A stretch of DNA of 64,000 nucleotides from Streptomyces sclerotialus. GTDB lineage: Bacteria > Actinomycetota > Actinomycetes > Streptomycetales > Streptomycetaceae. Positions 28,487 through 38,882 of the stretch are shown in pieces; the first letter of the stretch is position 1; each line of letters starts with the position of its first letter. The position numbers and the translations under genes were made by a program. The DNA lies in NCBI GenBank assembly GCA_000719105.1, contig JODX01000016.1, positions 109,707 through 173,706 on the forward strand. The letters run 5' to 3'. The notes under the pieces are model-generated. The model worked only from the letters and a program-made list of their open reading frames with translations. It did no database searches and had not been told where the DNA came from.

Positions 28487-31400
28487 TCACGTCAGTCGGC
28501 AACTGTCGCTTGCAGCTGAGGATCCGCACCACTCACCGTACAGACCCGTGTCCGGCGGCAGGCCGGCGTAGGCGGCTTCCGGGGTCAGGGTGCGGCCCCG
28601 GGCGAAGTGGGCGGCGAAGACGCTCTCCCCCAGAGCCCGCCGGGCCTCGGCGGAGACGCGGTCGGTGTCGGAGCGTTCCGCCTCGGGCAGGGGTGCGCCG
28701 ATGGCGGCCCGGGAGGCGGTGGCCGCGCCCAGCAGGAGAGCCCCGGCCGCCGGATGCCCGGCGAGGGTGTGGGCCCCGGCGAGCCCTTCGAGCGCGAGGG
28801 CGAGCGCGCGGGGGTCACCGGTGGTGCGGGCGGTGCGGAAACCCTCGTGCTGGAGACGCAGCGCTTGGCACGCGTCGCCGCGCAGTTCGGCGATGAAGCC
28901 CAGCTCGGCCAGGATCAGCGCGTTGGCACCGGCGAGGCCGACCTCCTGGTGCCACTCCAGTACGGTGCGCATGCGGGTCTCGGCCTCGTCGAGGCGGCCC
29001 TCGCGGCGCGCGCCGAGACCGAGACCGAGTTCGGCGTTGACCGCCCCGGCGCGGAAGCCGCGTTCGGTGGCGAGCCGCAGGGCGTTCTCGTGGTGGGTGC
29101 GGGCGGCGGCCGCGTCGCCGCTCAGCAGGGCGATCCTGCCCAGCCCGGAGAGGAGGTCGGCGGCCTGGGTGGTCAGCCCGAGCCGCTGTGCGGTGCGCAG
29201 GCCCTCGCGCTGGAGGTGCGCGGCGCGCGCGTAGTCGCCGTGGATCTCGGCGAGTGCGGCCAGCGGGTAGACGGTCCACAGCCCGCCGACGGCGTCCCCG
29301 ATACGCCCGAACAGATCGGCGCCGCGGCCCCCGTCGCGTGCCGCGCCGTCCAGGTCGCCGCGGAGCAGGCGCTGCACTGCGCTGTCGCTGAGCGCGGCGG
29401 CGGTGCCCCAGGGGTCGGCGAGGGCGGTGAAACCGTCGAGGGCGGCGGCAGTCAGTTCCTCGCCCTCGCCCATGCTGCCGGTGCCCGACAGGGCGTGGGA
29501 GAGGAACCACTGGGCGTGGGCCCGCTCGTACGGGTCGGCCAGGGCGCCGTTCAGGGCGTGGTCCAAGGGAGCACCCGAGCCGGTGGACGGATCGGTGGAC
29601 GGGTCGGTGTACGGGGTCAAAGCGCGTCGGATGGCGGGCATTCGGTCGGTTCCGTCGCCGGTGAGGATGGTGAAACCGGTGCGCCAGACGGTGACCCGGG
29701 CGCGCAGGGCCCGGGGGGCTTCGCCGGGCAGGGCGAGCGCGGCGGTCAGATGGCGCAGGCCCTCGCCGAGCCGCCCGCGCAGGACCCAGTACCAGGCGAG
29801 GGCGTCGGCCAGGCGTAACGCGGGCGGGGGTGCCCCGTCGCAGAGGGCGGTGTCCAGGGCCGCGCGCAGGTTGGCGGCCTCGGTGTCCAGCCGTCGCAGC
29901 CACCGCTCCTGGTCGCCGGAGCGCAGGCGGGGTGCGGCCTGTTCGGCGAGTGCGGTGTAGTGGGCGAGATGGCGGCGGCGTACGGCGGTGAGTTCGCCGG
30001 TCTCGCGCATCCGGTCGGTGCAGTAGGCGGCGACGGACTCCAGGAGCCGGTAGCGAGGGCCGTCGGGGGCGGTGTGGGTGACCGTGACCAGGGAGCGGTC
30101 GACCAGGCGTATCAGCAGGTCGAGGACGTCCTCCGGGGCCACGTCGCCGGGGTCGCCGGCCGCGCAGACCTCCTGGGCGGCCTCCGGGGTGCAGCCGTCG
30201 GCGTGCACGGCCAGGCGCCGCAGTACGGTGCGTTCGGCGTCGGTGAGGAGGTCCCAGCTCCAGTCGATGACGGCGCGCAGGGTCTGCTGGCGGGCGGGTG
30301 CGCCGCGGCGGCCGGTGCCCAGGAGGCGGAACCGGTCGTCGAGGGCGGCGAGGAGACGGTCGGCCCCCAGGGCTCGTATCCGGGTGGCGGCGAGTTCCAG
30401 GGCGAGCGGGATGCCGTCGAGGCGCCGGCAGATGGCCTGGACGACGGCGTGGTTGGTGTCGTCCAGGGTGAAGCCCGGGGCCGCGGCGGCCGCCCGCGCC
30501 GCGAACAGTTCGACGGCCGGTGCCGGCGCGAGGACGGGGACGGACCAGAGGGTCTCGCCCGCCAGGGCCAGGGCCTCCTGGCTGGTGGCGAGGACGCGCA
30601 GGCCCGGGGCGGAGCGGAGCAGGAGTTCGGTGAGGGTGGCCGCCTCGTCGACGATGTGCTCGCAGTTGTCCAGGAGCAGCAGCATCCGCTTGTCGCGCAG
30701 CGCGGCGGCCAGCCGCTCGGCCGGGGCGGGGCGCTGCTGTGGGGGCAGGACGCCCCAGGCCCCGTCGTCGCGGATGCCGAGCGCGGCCAGGGCGACCTCG
30801 GCGGCGGCCAGGCCACCGGTGGCGTTCGCGAGTTCGACCAGCCGCACCCCGTCGGGGAAGCTGTCGCGCAGCCGGCCGGCGACCTCGACGGCGAGCCGGG
30901 TCTTGCCGACGCCACCCGGTCCGCCGAGGGTGACCAGGCGGCGGGAGGCGACCAGCGCGCCGATCTCGGCGACGGCGTCGTCGCGGCCGACCAGGGCGGT
31001 GAGCGGAACGGGGAGGTCGGTGCCCAGCACGGCCTCGGCGGGGACGGGGACGGGGACGGAAACAGGGACGGGGGGTGAGGTCGGTACGGGGGCGGCGAGC
31101 GGTGCCGGTACGTTCGGGCGCGCGGAGGCGGCGCCCCCCGGCCGCGCGGGACCGGCAGCAGGGGCCGGGACAGGGGCCAGGGACGGGTCCTGACGAAGGA
31201 TCGCCTGGTACAGGGCCTTCACTTCGGGGCCGGGGTCGAGGCCGAGCTCATCGGCGAGGCGGGTGCGCAACTCCTCGTACCCGGCGAGCGCCTCGCTCTG
31301 GCGTCCGGCACGGTACAGGGCACGCATCTGCAGGGCGTGGAGTCGCTCGCGCGAGGGGTGTGCCACGGCCAGGTCGGCCAACTCCCCGATGACGGCCCGG

Positions 31401-31924
31401 TGTTCGCCGAGGTCGAGATGGGCCTCGGCGCGGTCCTCCAGAACGGTGAGACGTTCCTCCTCCCACCGGTCGATCGCGGCCCTGGCGAAGGGGTCGTCCT
31501 CGAAACCGGCGAAGGCGGGGCCCCGCCACACGCCGAGCGCTTCGGTGAGCAGCGCGGCCCGGGCACCGGGGTCCTCGGCGGCACGTGCCCGTACCACCAG
31601 GGCGGCGAACCGGCCGGTGTCCACACCGTCGGCACCGGCATCCAGCGCGTACCCGGGCGCGCGGGTGACCACCAGTTCCCTGCCGCCCGGCTCGGCCTCC
31701 TCCAAGGCACGGCGCAGCTGGGAGACCTTGGCCTGAAGGGCACGGTCGGGGCGGCCCGGCGGGAGGTCACCCCACAGGTCGTCGATCAGCCGGTGCGCGG
31801 CCACCGGGCGCCCGGGGGACACCAGCAGGGCGGCGAGCAGGGTCCGGACCTTCCGTTCGGGGATCGTGACGGGCGTCCCGTCCACCGTCAGCACCTCGAG
31901 CGGGCCCAGCACCCCAAAACGCAT
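28487..31924 (-). CDS. AfsR-like SARP regulator (HTH-BTAD-NB-ARC-TPR)
   Basis: 1145-residue transcriptional activator of the large SARP class. An OmpR-type winged HTH (about 1-95, MRFGVLGPLEVL...RKVRTLLAALL) and a bacterial transcriptional activation domain (about 100-245, including EELRTRLADELGLDPGPEVKALYQAILRQDP) are followed by a Pro/Ala/Val linker, an NB-ARC ATPase with Walker A GGPGGVGKTRLA (about 332-343) and Walker B MLLLLDNCEHIVD, and C-terminal TPR-like helices. Residue 703 is encoded by TTA (29816-29818), the only in-frame TTA codon I found in the window's genes, which would make translation depend on the bldA tRNA. TACGGT 6 nt before the ATG at 31924 suggests a leaderless transcript. 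It is divergent from the SDR gene with SARP-type heptamers between. Confidence 0.9.
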   Translation of the reverse strand: MRFGVLGPLEVLTVDGTPVTIPERKVRTLLAALLVSPGRPVAAHRLIDDLWGDLPPGRPDRALQAKVSQLRRALEEAEPGGRELVVTRAPGYALDAGADGVDTGRFAALVVRARAAEDPGARAALLTEALGVWRGPAFAGFEDDPFARAAIDRWEEERLTVLEDRAEAHLDLGEHRAVIGELADLAVAHPSRERLHALQMRALYRAGRQSEALAGYEELRTRLADELGLDPGPEVKALYQAILRQDPSLAPVPAPAAGPARPGGAASARPNVPAPLAAPVPTSPPVPVSVPVPVPAEAVLGTDLPVPLTALVGRDDAVAEIGALVASRRLVTLGGPGGVGKTRLAVEVAGRLRDSFPDGVRLVELANATGGLAAAEVALAALGIRDDGAWGVLPPQQRPAPAERLAAALRDKRMLLLLDNCEHIVDEAATLTELLLRSAPGLRVLATSQEALALAGETLWSVPVLAPAPAVELFAARAAAAAPGFTLDDTNHAVVQAICRRLDGIPLALELAATRIRALGADRLLAALDDRFRLLGTGRRGAPARQQTLRAVIDWSWDLLTDAERTVLRRLAVHADGCTPEAAQEVCAAGDPGDVAPEDVLDLLIRLVDRSLVTVTHTAPDGPRYRLLESVAAYCTDRMRETGELTAVRRRHLAHYTALAEQAAPRLRSGDQERWLRRLDTEAANLRAALDTALCDGAPPPALRLADALAWYWVLRGRLGEGLRHLTAALALPGEAPRALRARVTVWRTGFTILTGDGTDRMPAIRRALTPYTDPSTDPSTGSGAPLDHALNGALADPYERAHAQWFLSHALSGTGSMGEGEELTAAALDGFTALADPWGTAAALSDSAVQRLLRGDLDGAARDGGRGADLFGRIGDAVGGLWTVYPLAALAEIHGDYARAAHLQREGLRTAQRLGLTTQAADLLSGLGRIALLSGDAAAARTHHENALRLATERGFRAGAVNAELGLGLGARREGRLDEAETRMRTVLEWHQEVGLAGANALILAELGFIAELRGDACQALRLQHEGFRTARTTGDPRALALALEGLAGAHTLAGHPAAGALLLGAATASRAAIGAPLPEAERSDTDRVSAEARRALGESVFAAHFARGRTLTPEAAYAGLPPDTGLYGEWCGSSAASDSCRLT

Positions 31925-31944
31925 GGCGTCACCGTATCCCAGGC

Positions 31945-31984
31945 CCCGAACCGCACCGCAACAAGATCCGAACACGGTCCGAAC
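31945..31984 (+). promoter_or_regulatory. Four 11-bp-spaced heptamers, SARP-type operator
   Basis: CCCGAAC (31945), CCGCAAC (31956), TCCGAAC (31967) and TCCGAAC (31978) recur at exact 11-bp steps in the SARP/SDR intergenic region. Direct heptamers spaced by one helical turn are the known binding pattern of SARP activators. CATGGT at 31995-32000, about 10 nt after the last heptamer, could be the -10 of the SDR promoter. Confidence 0.65.
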
Positions 31985-32043
31985 CGGTGGGGCCCATGGT
32001 GGTGCCCGTCAGCCACCGAGGCACTACCGACGGAGGAACCACG

Positions 32044-32844
32044 ATGACGACCACCACCACGACCAGCAACACGATGACGAACGAGCTGAGCGGCAAGACG
32101 GCCCTGGTGACCGGCGGCAGCCGGGGCATCGGGCGGGCCGTGGCGGAGCGCCTGGCCGCGAAGGGCGCGCTGGTGGCCCTCACTTACCACAGTGACGAGG
32201 CGGCGGCGAAGGACACCGTCGCAGCGATCGAGGCGGCGGGCGGCCGGGCCTTCGCCTTCCGGGCCCCGCTGGGTGAGCCGGGCGACGCCACGGCGCTGTG
32301 GGCGGCGTTCGACGAGCGGATCGGGGAGCACCAGGACTCGGGACGGCTGGACATCCTGGTCAACAATGCCGGGGTGGCGGGTCCCGGGCTGATCCACGAG
32401 GTCACCGAGGAGGCGTACGACCGGGTCTTCGCGGTCAACGCCAAGGCACCGTTCTTCATCATCCAGAAGGGCCTGGAGCGGATGAACGACGGTGGCCGCA
32501 TCATCAACATCTCCTCCGGCGTCACCAAGGTCGCCTTCCCGGGCATGACCTCCTACGCCGCGTCCAAGGGCGCGCTGGAGGTCCTGACCCTCACCCTCGC
32601 CCAGACCCTCGGCGGACGGCGGATCACCGTGAACGCCGTCTCGCCCGGCACCATCGAGACCGACATCCACCCGTGGATGGCCGACCCCGGCGCCAAGGCG
32701 GCGGCCGCGAAGTTCTCCGTGTTCGACCGCGTCGGTCAGCCGGGCGACGTCGCCGACGTCGTCTCCTTCCTCGCCACCGACGCCGCCCGCTGGATCACCG
32801 GCCAGAACATCGACGCCAGCGGCGGCTCCGGCCTGGGGCTCTGA
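32044..32844 (+). CDS. Short-chain dehydrogenase/reductase (SDR)
   Basis: Classical NAD(P)-dependent SDR, 266 residues. The cofactor motif TGGSRGIG, NNAG, the catalytic Ser in NISSG, YAASK and the C-terminal ITGQNIDASGG are all present. A Thr-rich leader (MTTTTTTSNTMTNEL) precedes the fold. An Arg/Ser region after the first strand suggests NADPH. GGAGG lies 7 nt before the ATG. It is transcribed divergently from the SARP gene with heptamer repeats upstream and starts a run of redox genes. The substrate is unknown. Confidence 0.93.
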   Translation: MTTTTTTSNTMTNELSGKTALVTGGSRGIGRAVAERLAAKGALVALTYHSDEAAAKDTVAAIEAAGGRAFAFRAPLGEPGDATALWAAFDERIGEHQDSGRLDILVNNAGVAGPGLIHEVTEEAYDRVFAVNAKAPFFIIQKGLERMNDGGRIINISSGVTKVAFPGMTSYAASKGALEVLTLTLAQTLGGRRITVNAVSPGTIETDIHPWMADPGAKAAAAKFSVFDRVGQPGDVADVVSFLATDAARWITGQNIDASGGSGLGL

Positions 32845-32961
32845 CCGGGCCCCGTCGCCCCTTCCGCTTCCTCTCCCCTCCCCTCCCCCCGTCTCCCCCG
32901 TCCCCTGTCTCCCCTTCCCTCCCATCTCCCCGTTCGCCGCCACTCGTCCCGGAGGCACGCC

Positions 32962-33579
32962 ATGTCCCACACCCTGCTGGTGGTCGCCCACCCGCGTACC
33001 GACTCGCTCACGGCGGAGGTCGCCGACCGTGTGCACAGGCGCCTCCGGGCCGAGGGCAGCACCGTGGATCTCCTCGACCTGTACGCCGAGGGATTCGACG
33101 CGAGGCTCACACCCGTCGACGAACCCGACTGGGAGAACCGGGACAAGACCTACTCAGGCGAGGTCCACGCGCACATGCGGCGGATGGAGGCCGCCGATGA
33201 CCTCGTCACCGTCTTCCCCGTCTGGTGGTTCGCGCCGCCGGCCATCCTCAAGGGCTGGATCGACCGGGTCTGGAACTACGGATTCGCATACGGCCGCAGC
33301 AAGCCCCGGCTGGCCGGCAAGCGCATGCTGTGGCTCGGCCTGGCGGGCGGTTCCCGGGACGAGTACGCCGAGGCGGGTTTGGACACAGTGATGGACACGC
33401 AACTGCGGGTCGGCGTATCCGAGTTCTGCGGCATCCGTGACGCCCGCCTGCGGCTGCTGCACGACGCCGAACTGTCCGGAGTGCCGCAGGCACTACGCGC
33501 CGACCGTGTGAAAGAGATCCTCACGGCCGCGGACGAGGTCCTTGACGCCTTCCGCCCCGACACCGCGGCCCGCGCCTGA
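32962..33579 (+). CDS. NAD(P)H-dependent flavodoxin-fold oxidoreductase (quinone reductase type)
   Basis: 205-residue protein of the NQO1/MdaB/KefF group, which reduces quinones or nitro compounds by two electrons using bound FAD or FMN. It begins HTLLVVAHPRTDSLTAEVADRV (flavin-phosphate loop), then DLVTVFPVWWFAPPAILKGWIDRVWNYGFAYG, the family signature for the isoalloxazine site and dimer contact. GGAGG lies upstream of the ATG. It follows the SDR gene after a pyrimidine-rich 117-bp gap (32845-32961) in which no gene is seen. Confidence 0.9.
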   Translation: MSHTLLVVAHPRTDSLTAEVADRVHRRLRAEGSTVDLLDLYAEGFDARLTPVDEPDWENRDKTYSGEVHAHMRRMEAADDLVTVFPVWWFAPPAILKGWIDRVWNYGFAYGRSKPRLAGKRMLWLGLAGGSRDEYAEAGLDTVMDTQLRVGVSEFCGIRDARLRLLHDAELSGVPQALRADRVKEILTAADEVLDAFRPDTAARA

Positions 33580-33585
33580 CACCGG

Positions 33586-33641
33586 CCGAGCCACCGAGCC
33601 ACCGAGCCACCGAGCCACCGAGCCACCGAGCCACCGAGCCA
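33586..33641. repeat. 8-bp tandem repeat, 7 exact copies, before the MFS gene
   Basis: CCGAGCCA is repeated seven times without error between the quinone reductase stop and the MFS start (22 bp before its ATG). An 8-bp unit outside genes can change length by slippage and so alter the distance between upstream elements and the ribosome site. Confidence 0.9.
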
Positions 33642-33663
33642 GGATTACGAAAGAAGGGGACCC

Positions 33664-35304
33664 ATGTCTTCGCACACCGCTCCCGCTCCCGCTCCCGGGC
33701 CGGGCCTGCGCGCCGGGCCGCGCGAGTGGTTCGGCCTGCTGGTGCTGCTGTTCCCGGTGACGCTGATGACGGCCGATCTCGGCGTGCTCTGGCTGGCCAC
33801 CCCCTACGTGACCGCCGACCTGCAGCCCACCAGCTCCCAACTGCTCTGGACCACCGACATCTATGGCTTCGTCACCTGCGGCTTCCTGGTCGTCATGGGA
33901 ACCCTGGGCGACCGCCTCGGACGGCGCCGGCTGCTGATGTACGGCTCGGTGGGTGTCATCGTCGCCTCGGTGCTCGCCGCGTACGCGACCGGCCCCGGAA
34001 TGCTCATCGCGGCACGGGCGCTGCTCGGCGTGGCCGGGGCCGCGGTTCTGCCCTCGACACTGTCGCTGATCACCCACATGTTCCGGGACGCCCGGCAGCG
34101 GGCCACCGCCGTCGCCATGTGGGTGACCGCCCTGTCGGTCGGCATCGCGGTCGGCCCGGTCATCGGCGGGGTGCTGCTGGACCTGTGGTGGTGGGGCTCG
34201 GTCTTCCTGATGGGCGTGCCGGTGATGCTGCTGCCGCTGCTGGCCGCACCGGTCCTGCTGCCCGAGTACAAGGACCCGGACGCGGGGCGGCTGGACTTCG
34301 CCAGTGTGGTGCTCTTCCTCGCCGCGATCCTGCCGGTGGTGTACGGGATCAAGAAGATCGCGGAGACGGGGTGGTCTGCGGGGAACGGCGCGGCCGTCAC
34401 CGCCGGTGCGATCCTGACCGTGCTGTTCGTCCGCCGCCAGAACTCCCTGCACACCCCGCTGCTGGACATGCGGCTGTTCCGCGACCGGGCCTTCACCGGA
34501 GCGCTGCTCACCCTCCTGCTGGGCATGATGGCGCTCAACAGCGTCGAGTACCTGGTCCCGCAGTACCTGCTGGTCGCGGGTGGTCTCACACCCCTCGCCG
34601 CCGGCATGTGGCTGCTGCCCGGCGCGGCGGGTCTGATCGCGGGCTCGCAGCTGACCCCCGCGCTGGCCCGGAGGTTCCGCCCGGCCCAGGTGATCGTCGG
34701 CGGGCTGGTCATCGCCCTGCTCGGCTTCGCGCTGACGGCATCGGCCGGAAGCGGCGAGGACGGCATCGTGCCCGCGTCCCTCGGCCTGGCTGTGATCATG
34801 TTCGGTGTCGCACCGATCAGCGTCCTGGGCACCGCCCTCGCGGTAGGCTCCGCCCCGCCGGAGAAGGCCGGTTCCGCCGCGGCGACCGGCCAGACCGCGT
34901 ACGACCTGGGCCTGGCCCTGGGCATCGCGGTCACCGGCAGCGTCGCCGCCGCCGTCTACCGCGACGAGGTCGGCCGGAGCGCCCCCGCGGGCATCCCGGC
35001 CGAGGCCGCACAGGCTGCCCGGGACACCGTCGGCGGTGCCACCGCCGCCGCAGAGTCTCTGCCCGCCGGTCAGGCCGGGCAGTTGCTGACCGCCGCCCGC
35101 GAGGCGTTCACGGCCGGGCTCCAGACCACGGCTTGGGTCGGTGCGGGCATGGCGGTTCTGACGATCACCGTCGTACTCGCCCTGCTGCACCGGATTCCGG
35201 CGATCGGCGCGCAGTCCGCCCCCGAGGGCGGGGCCGGGGAGGAGGACGCGGGCGGACCGGCGCCCGGGGCCGCGCCCCGTGAGCCGTCCGTCGCGCAGGT
35301 CTGA
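33664..35304 (+). CDS. MFS drug/proton antiporter, DHA2 (14-TM) type
   Basis: 546-residue membrane exporter of the major facilitator superfamily. Fourteen hydrophobic segments are expected; motif A appears as GTLGDRLGRRRLLMYG and the antiporter motif C region as ALSVGIAVGPVIGGVLLD. DHA2 members such as QacA and SmvA expel cationic dyes, quaternary amines and natural products. A long periplasm-facing segment rich in Ala (about 435-475) lies between the last two helices. GAAGGGG lies upstream of the ATG. It belongs to the run of redox genes and may export their substrate or product. Substrate unknown. Confidence 0.92.
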   Translation: MSSHTAPAPAPGPGLRAGPREWFGLLVLLFPVTLMTADLGVLWLATPYVTADLQPTSSQLLWTTDIYGFVTCGFLVVMGTLGDRLGRRRLLMYGSVGVIVASVLAAYATGPGMLIAARALLGVAGAAVLPSTLSLITHMFRDARQRATAVAMWVTALSVGIAVGPVIGGVLLDLWWWGSVFLMGVPVMLLPLLAAPVLLPEYKDPDAGRLDFASVVLFLAAILPVVYGIKKIAETGWSAGNGAAVTAGAILTVLFVRRQNSLHTPLLDMRLFRDRAFTGALLTLLLGMMALNSVEYLVPQYLLVAGGLTPLAAGMWLLPGAAGLIAGSQLTPALARRFRPAQVIVGGLVIALLGFALTASAGSGEDGIVPASLGLAVIMFGVAPISVLGTALAVGSAPPEKAGSAAATGQTAYDLGLALGIAVTGSVAAAVYRDEVGRSAPAGIPAEAAQAARDTVGGATAAAESLPAGQAGQLLTAAREAFTAGLQTTAWVGAGMAVLTITVVLALLHRIPAIGAQSAPEGGAGEEDAGGPAPGAAPREPSVAQV

Positions 35305-36907
<1,603 letters not shown>

Positions 36908-36998
36908 CGGCGGGGCGCCGGGTCCCCCTCCCCGCGGGCGGCCCGGCGTTCCTCCCGTCCGTCGCCCTCCGCCTTCTCATCGACTTCACGAGGTATCC

Positions 36999-38084
36999 AT
37001 GCAGTTCGGGATCTTCTCCGTAGGAGACGTCACCCCCGACCCGACCACCGGCCGCACTCCCTCGGAGCGTGCGCGCATCAAGGCCATCGTCGCCATCGCG
37101 CTCAAGGCGGAGGAGGTGGGACTGGACGTCTTCGCGACCGGTGAGCACCACAATCCGCCGTTCGTGCCGTCCTCCCCGACCACGATGCTCGGCTACATCG
37201 CGGCGCGGACGGAGCGCATCGTCCTGTCCACCGCCACCACGCTGATCACCACCAACGACCCGGTGAAGATCGCCGAGGACTACGCGATGCTCCAGCACCT
37301 GGCCGACGGGCGGGTGGACCTGATGATGGGCCGCGGCAACACCGGGCCGGTGTACCCGTGGTTCGGCCAGGACATCCGGGAGGGCATCAACCTCGCCAAG
37401 GAGAACTACGCACTGCTGCGGCGCCTGTGGCGCGAGGACGTGGTCGACTGGGAGGGGAAGTTCCGTACGCCGCTGCAGGGGTTCACCTCCACGCCCCGCC
37501 CGCTGGACGGTGTGCCGCCGTTCGTCTGGCACGGGTCGATCCGGTCGCCGGAGATCGCCGAGCAGGCCGCCTACTACGGTGACGGCTTCTTCCACAACAA
37601 CATCTTCTGGCCCTTCGACCACACCCGGCGCATGGTCGAGCTCTACCGGCGCCGGTACGCGTTCCACGGTCACGGTCACCCGGAGCAGGCGATCGTCGGG
37701 CTCGGCGGCCAGGTGTTCATGCGGAAGAACTCGCAGGACGCCGTGCGGGAGTTCCGGCCCTACTTCGACAACGCGCCCGTCTACGGGCACGGGCCGTCAC
37801 TGGAGGAGTTCACCGAGCAGACGCCGCTGACGGTCGGCTCGCCGCAGCAGGTGATCGAGCGGACGCTGTCCTTCCGGGAGAGTGTCGGGGACTACCAGCG
37901 GCAGTTGTTCCTGATGGACCACGCAGGGCTGCCGCTGAAGACCGTACTGCAGCAGCTCGACATCCTCGGCGAGGAGGTCGTGCCGGTGCTGCGCAAGGAG
38001 TTCGCGATCGACCGGCCGGTGAACGTGCCGGACGCGCCCACCCACGGCTTGCTGCGGGACGCGCGGGCGGTGACCGCCGAATGA
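36999..38084 (+). CDS. Luciferase-like (LLM) flavin-dependent monooxygenase
   Basis: 361-residue member of the bacterial luciferase superfamily. MQFGIFSVGDVTPDP, the EHHNPPFVPSSP strand-loop, LSTATTLITTNDPVKIAEDYAMLQHLADGRVDLMMGRGN and the C-terminal KTVLQQLDILGEEVVPVLR match FMNH2-dependent group B-type enzymes that oxygenate small organic substrates. These need reduced flavin supplied by a separate reductase, and the next gene (ATGA overlap) encodes one. The physiological substrate is unknown. Confidence 0.92.
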   Translation: MQFGIFSVGDVTPDPTTGRTPSERARIKAIVAIALKAEEVGLDVFATGEHHNPPFVPSSPTTMLGYIAARTERIVLSTATTLITTNDPVKIAEDYAMLQHLADGRVDLMMGRGNTGPVYPWFGQDIREGINLAKENYALLRRLWREDVVDWEGKFRTPLQGFTSTPRPLDGVPPFVWHGSIRSPEIAEQAAYYGDGFFHNNIFWPFDHTRRMVELYRRRYAFHGHGHPEQAIVGLGGQVFMRKNSQDAVREFRPYFDNAPVYGHGPSLEEFTEQTPLTVGSPQQVIERTLSFRESVGDYQRQLFLMDHAGLPLKTVLQQLDILGEEVVPVLRKEFAIDRPVNVPDAPTHGLLRDARAVTAE

Positions 38085-38779
38085 ACCAGACGACCCGGAT
38101 GAACCAGGCGACCCGGATGAACCGGATGAACAGGATGAGACTCGTCGCCGTGTCCGCGGGGCTGAGCACCCCGTCCTCCACCCGTCTGCTCGCCGACCGT
38201 CTCGTCCAGTCGGCCCGCTACGAACTCGCCGCCCAGGGCCACGAGGTCGAGACACACGTCGTCGAGCTGCGGGACCTGGCCGTCGCGGTCGCCAACAACC
38301 TGGTGACCGGGTTCCCCGCGCCACCGCTCGCCGCCGCGATCGACGCCGTGACGGGAGCTCATGGGCTGATCGTCGTCACGCCGGTGTTCACTGCCTCGTA
38401 CAGCGGGCTGCTCAAGTCCTTCTTCGATCTGATCGATCCGCAGGCGCTGGCCGGCAAGCCGGTGCTCGTCGCCGCCACGGGCGGAACGGCCCGCCACTCC
38501 CTGGCCCTGGACCACGCCCTGCGGCCCCTCTTCGCCTACCTGCGCGCCGCCGTCGTTCCCACCGGGGTCTACGCGGCCTCCGAGGACTGGGGAAGCGGCG
38601 GTGACTCGTACGCGGAGGGGCTGCCCGGGCGCGTGCAGCGTGCGGGTGGTGAGCTGGCGGCTCTGATGTCCCGGAGGGAGGGGAAGGAGGGGACGGAGGA
38701 GCACGCGGATGATGTGGACGATGTGGACGACGACGTCGCCGTGCTCGAGCGGCAGCTCTCCGACCTGCGGTTCGACTGA
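38081..38779 (+). CDS. NAD(P)H:FMN reductase partner of the LLM enzyme
   Basis: 232-residue flavodoxin-fold FMN reductase (CE1759/SsuE-like). MRLVAVSAGLSTPSSTRLLADRL is the phosphate-binding start, followed by VVTPVFTASYSGLLKSFFDLID and an Ala/Gly-rich sheet. The ATG at 38081 overlaps the LLM stop, but the first 19 residues (MNQTTRMNQATRMNRMNRM) come from a ~15-bp tandem repeat with several in-frame ATGs, so initiation at the later MRLVAV (38135) is also possible. The acidic tail (EEHADDVDDVDDDVAVLE) is unusual. It supplies FMNH2 to the monooxygenase by family logic. Confidence 0.9.
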   Translation: MNQTTRMNQATRMNRMNRMRLVAVSAGLSTPSSTRLLADRLVQSARYELAAQGHEVETHVVELRDLAVAVANNLVTGFPAPPLAAAIDAVTGAHGLIVVTPVFTASYSGLLKSFFDLIDPQALAGKPVLVAATGGTARHSLALDHALRPLFAYLRAAVVPTGVYAASEDWGSGGDSYAEGLPGRVQRAGGELAALMSRREGKEGTEEHADDVDDVDDDVAVLERQLSDLRFD

Positions 38780-38882
38780 GAGCCGGCGCTCACATCTGGT
38801 AGATCCGCGCGATGTGCGGGCGGGCGGCCCCCGGCAGGGTGGTGCGTGCGGTCGACGGGACCGTGGAGAACCGGAGGTCGTG

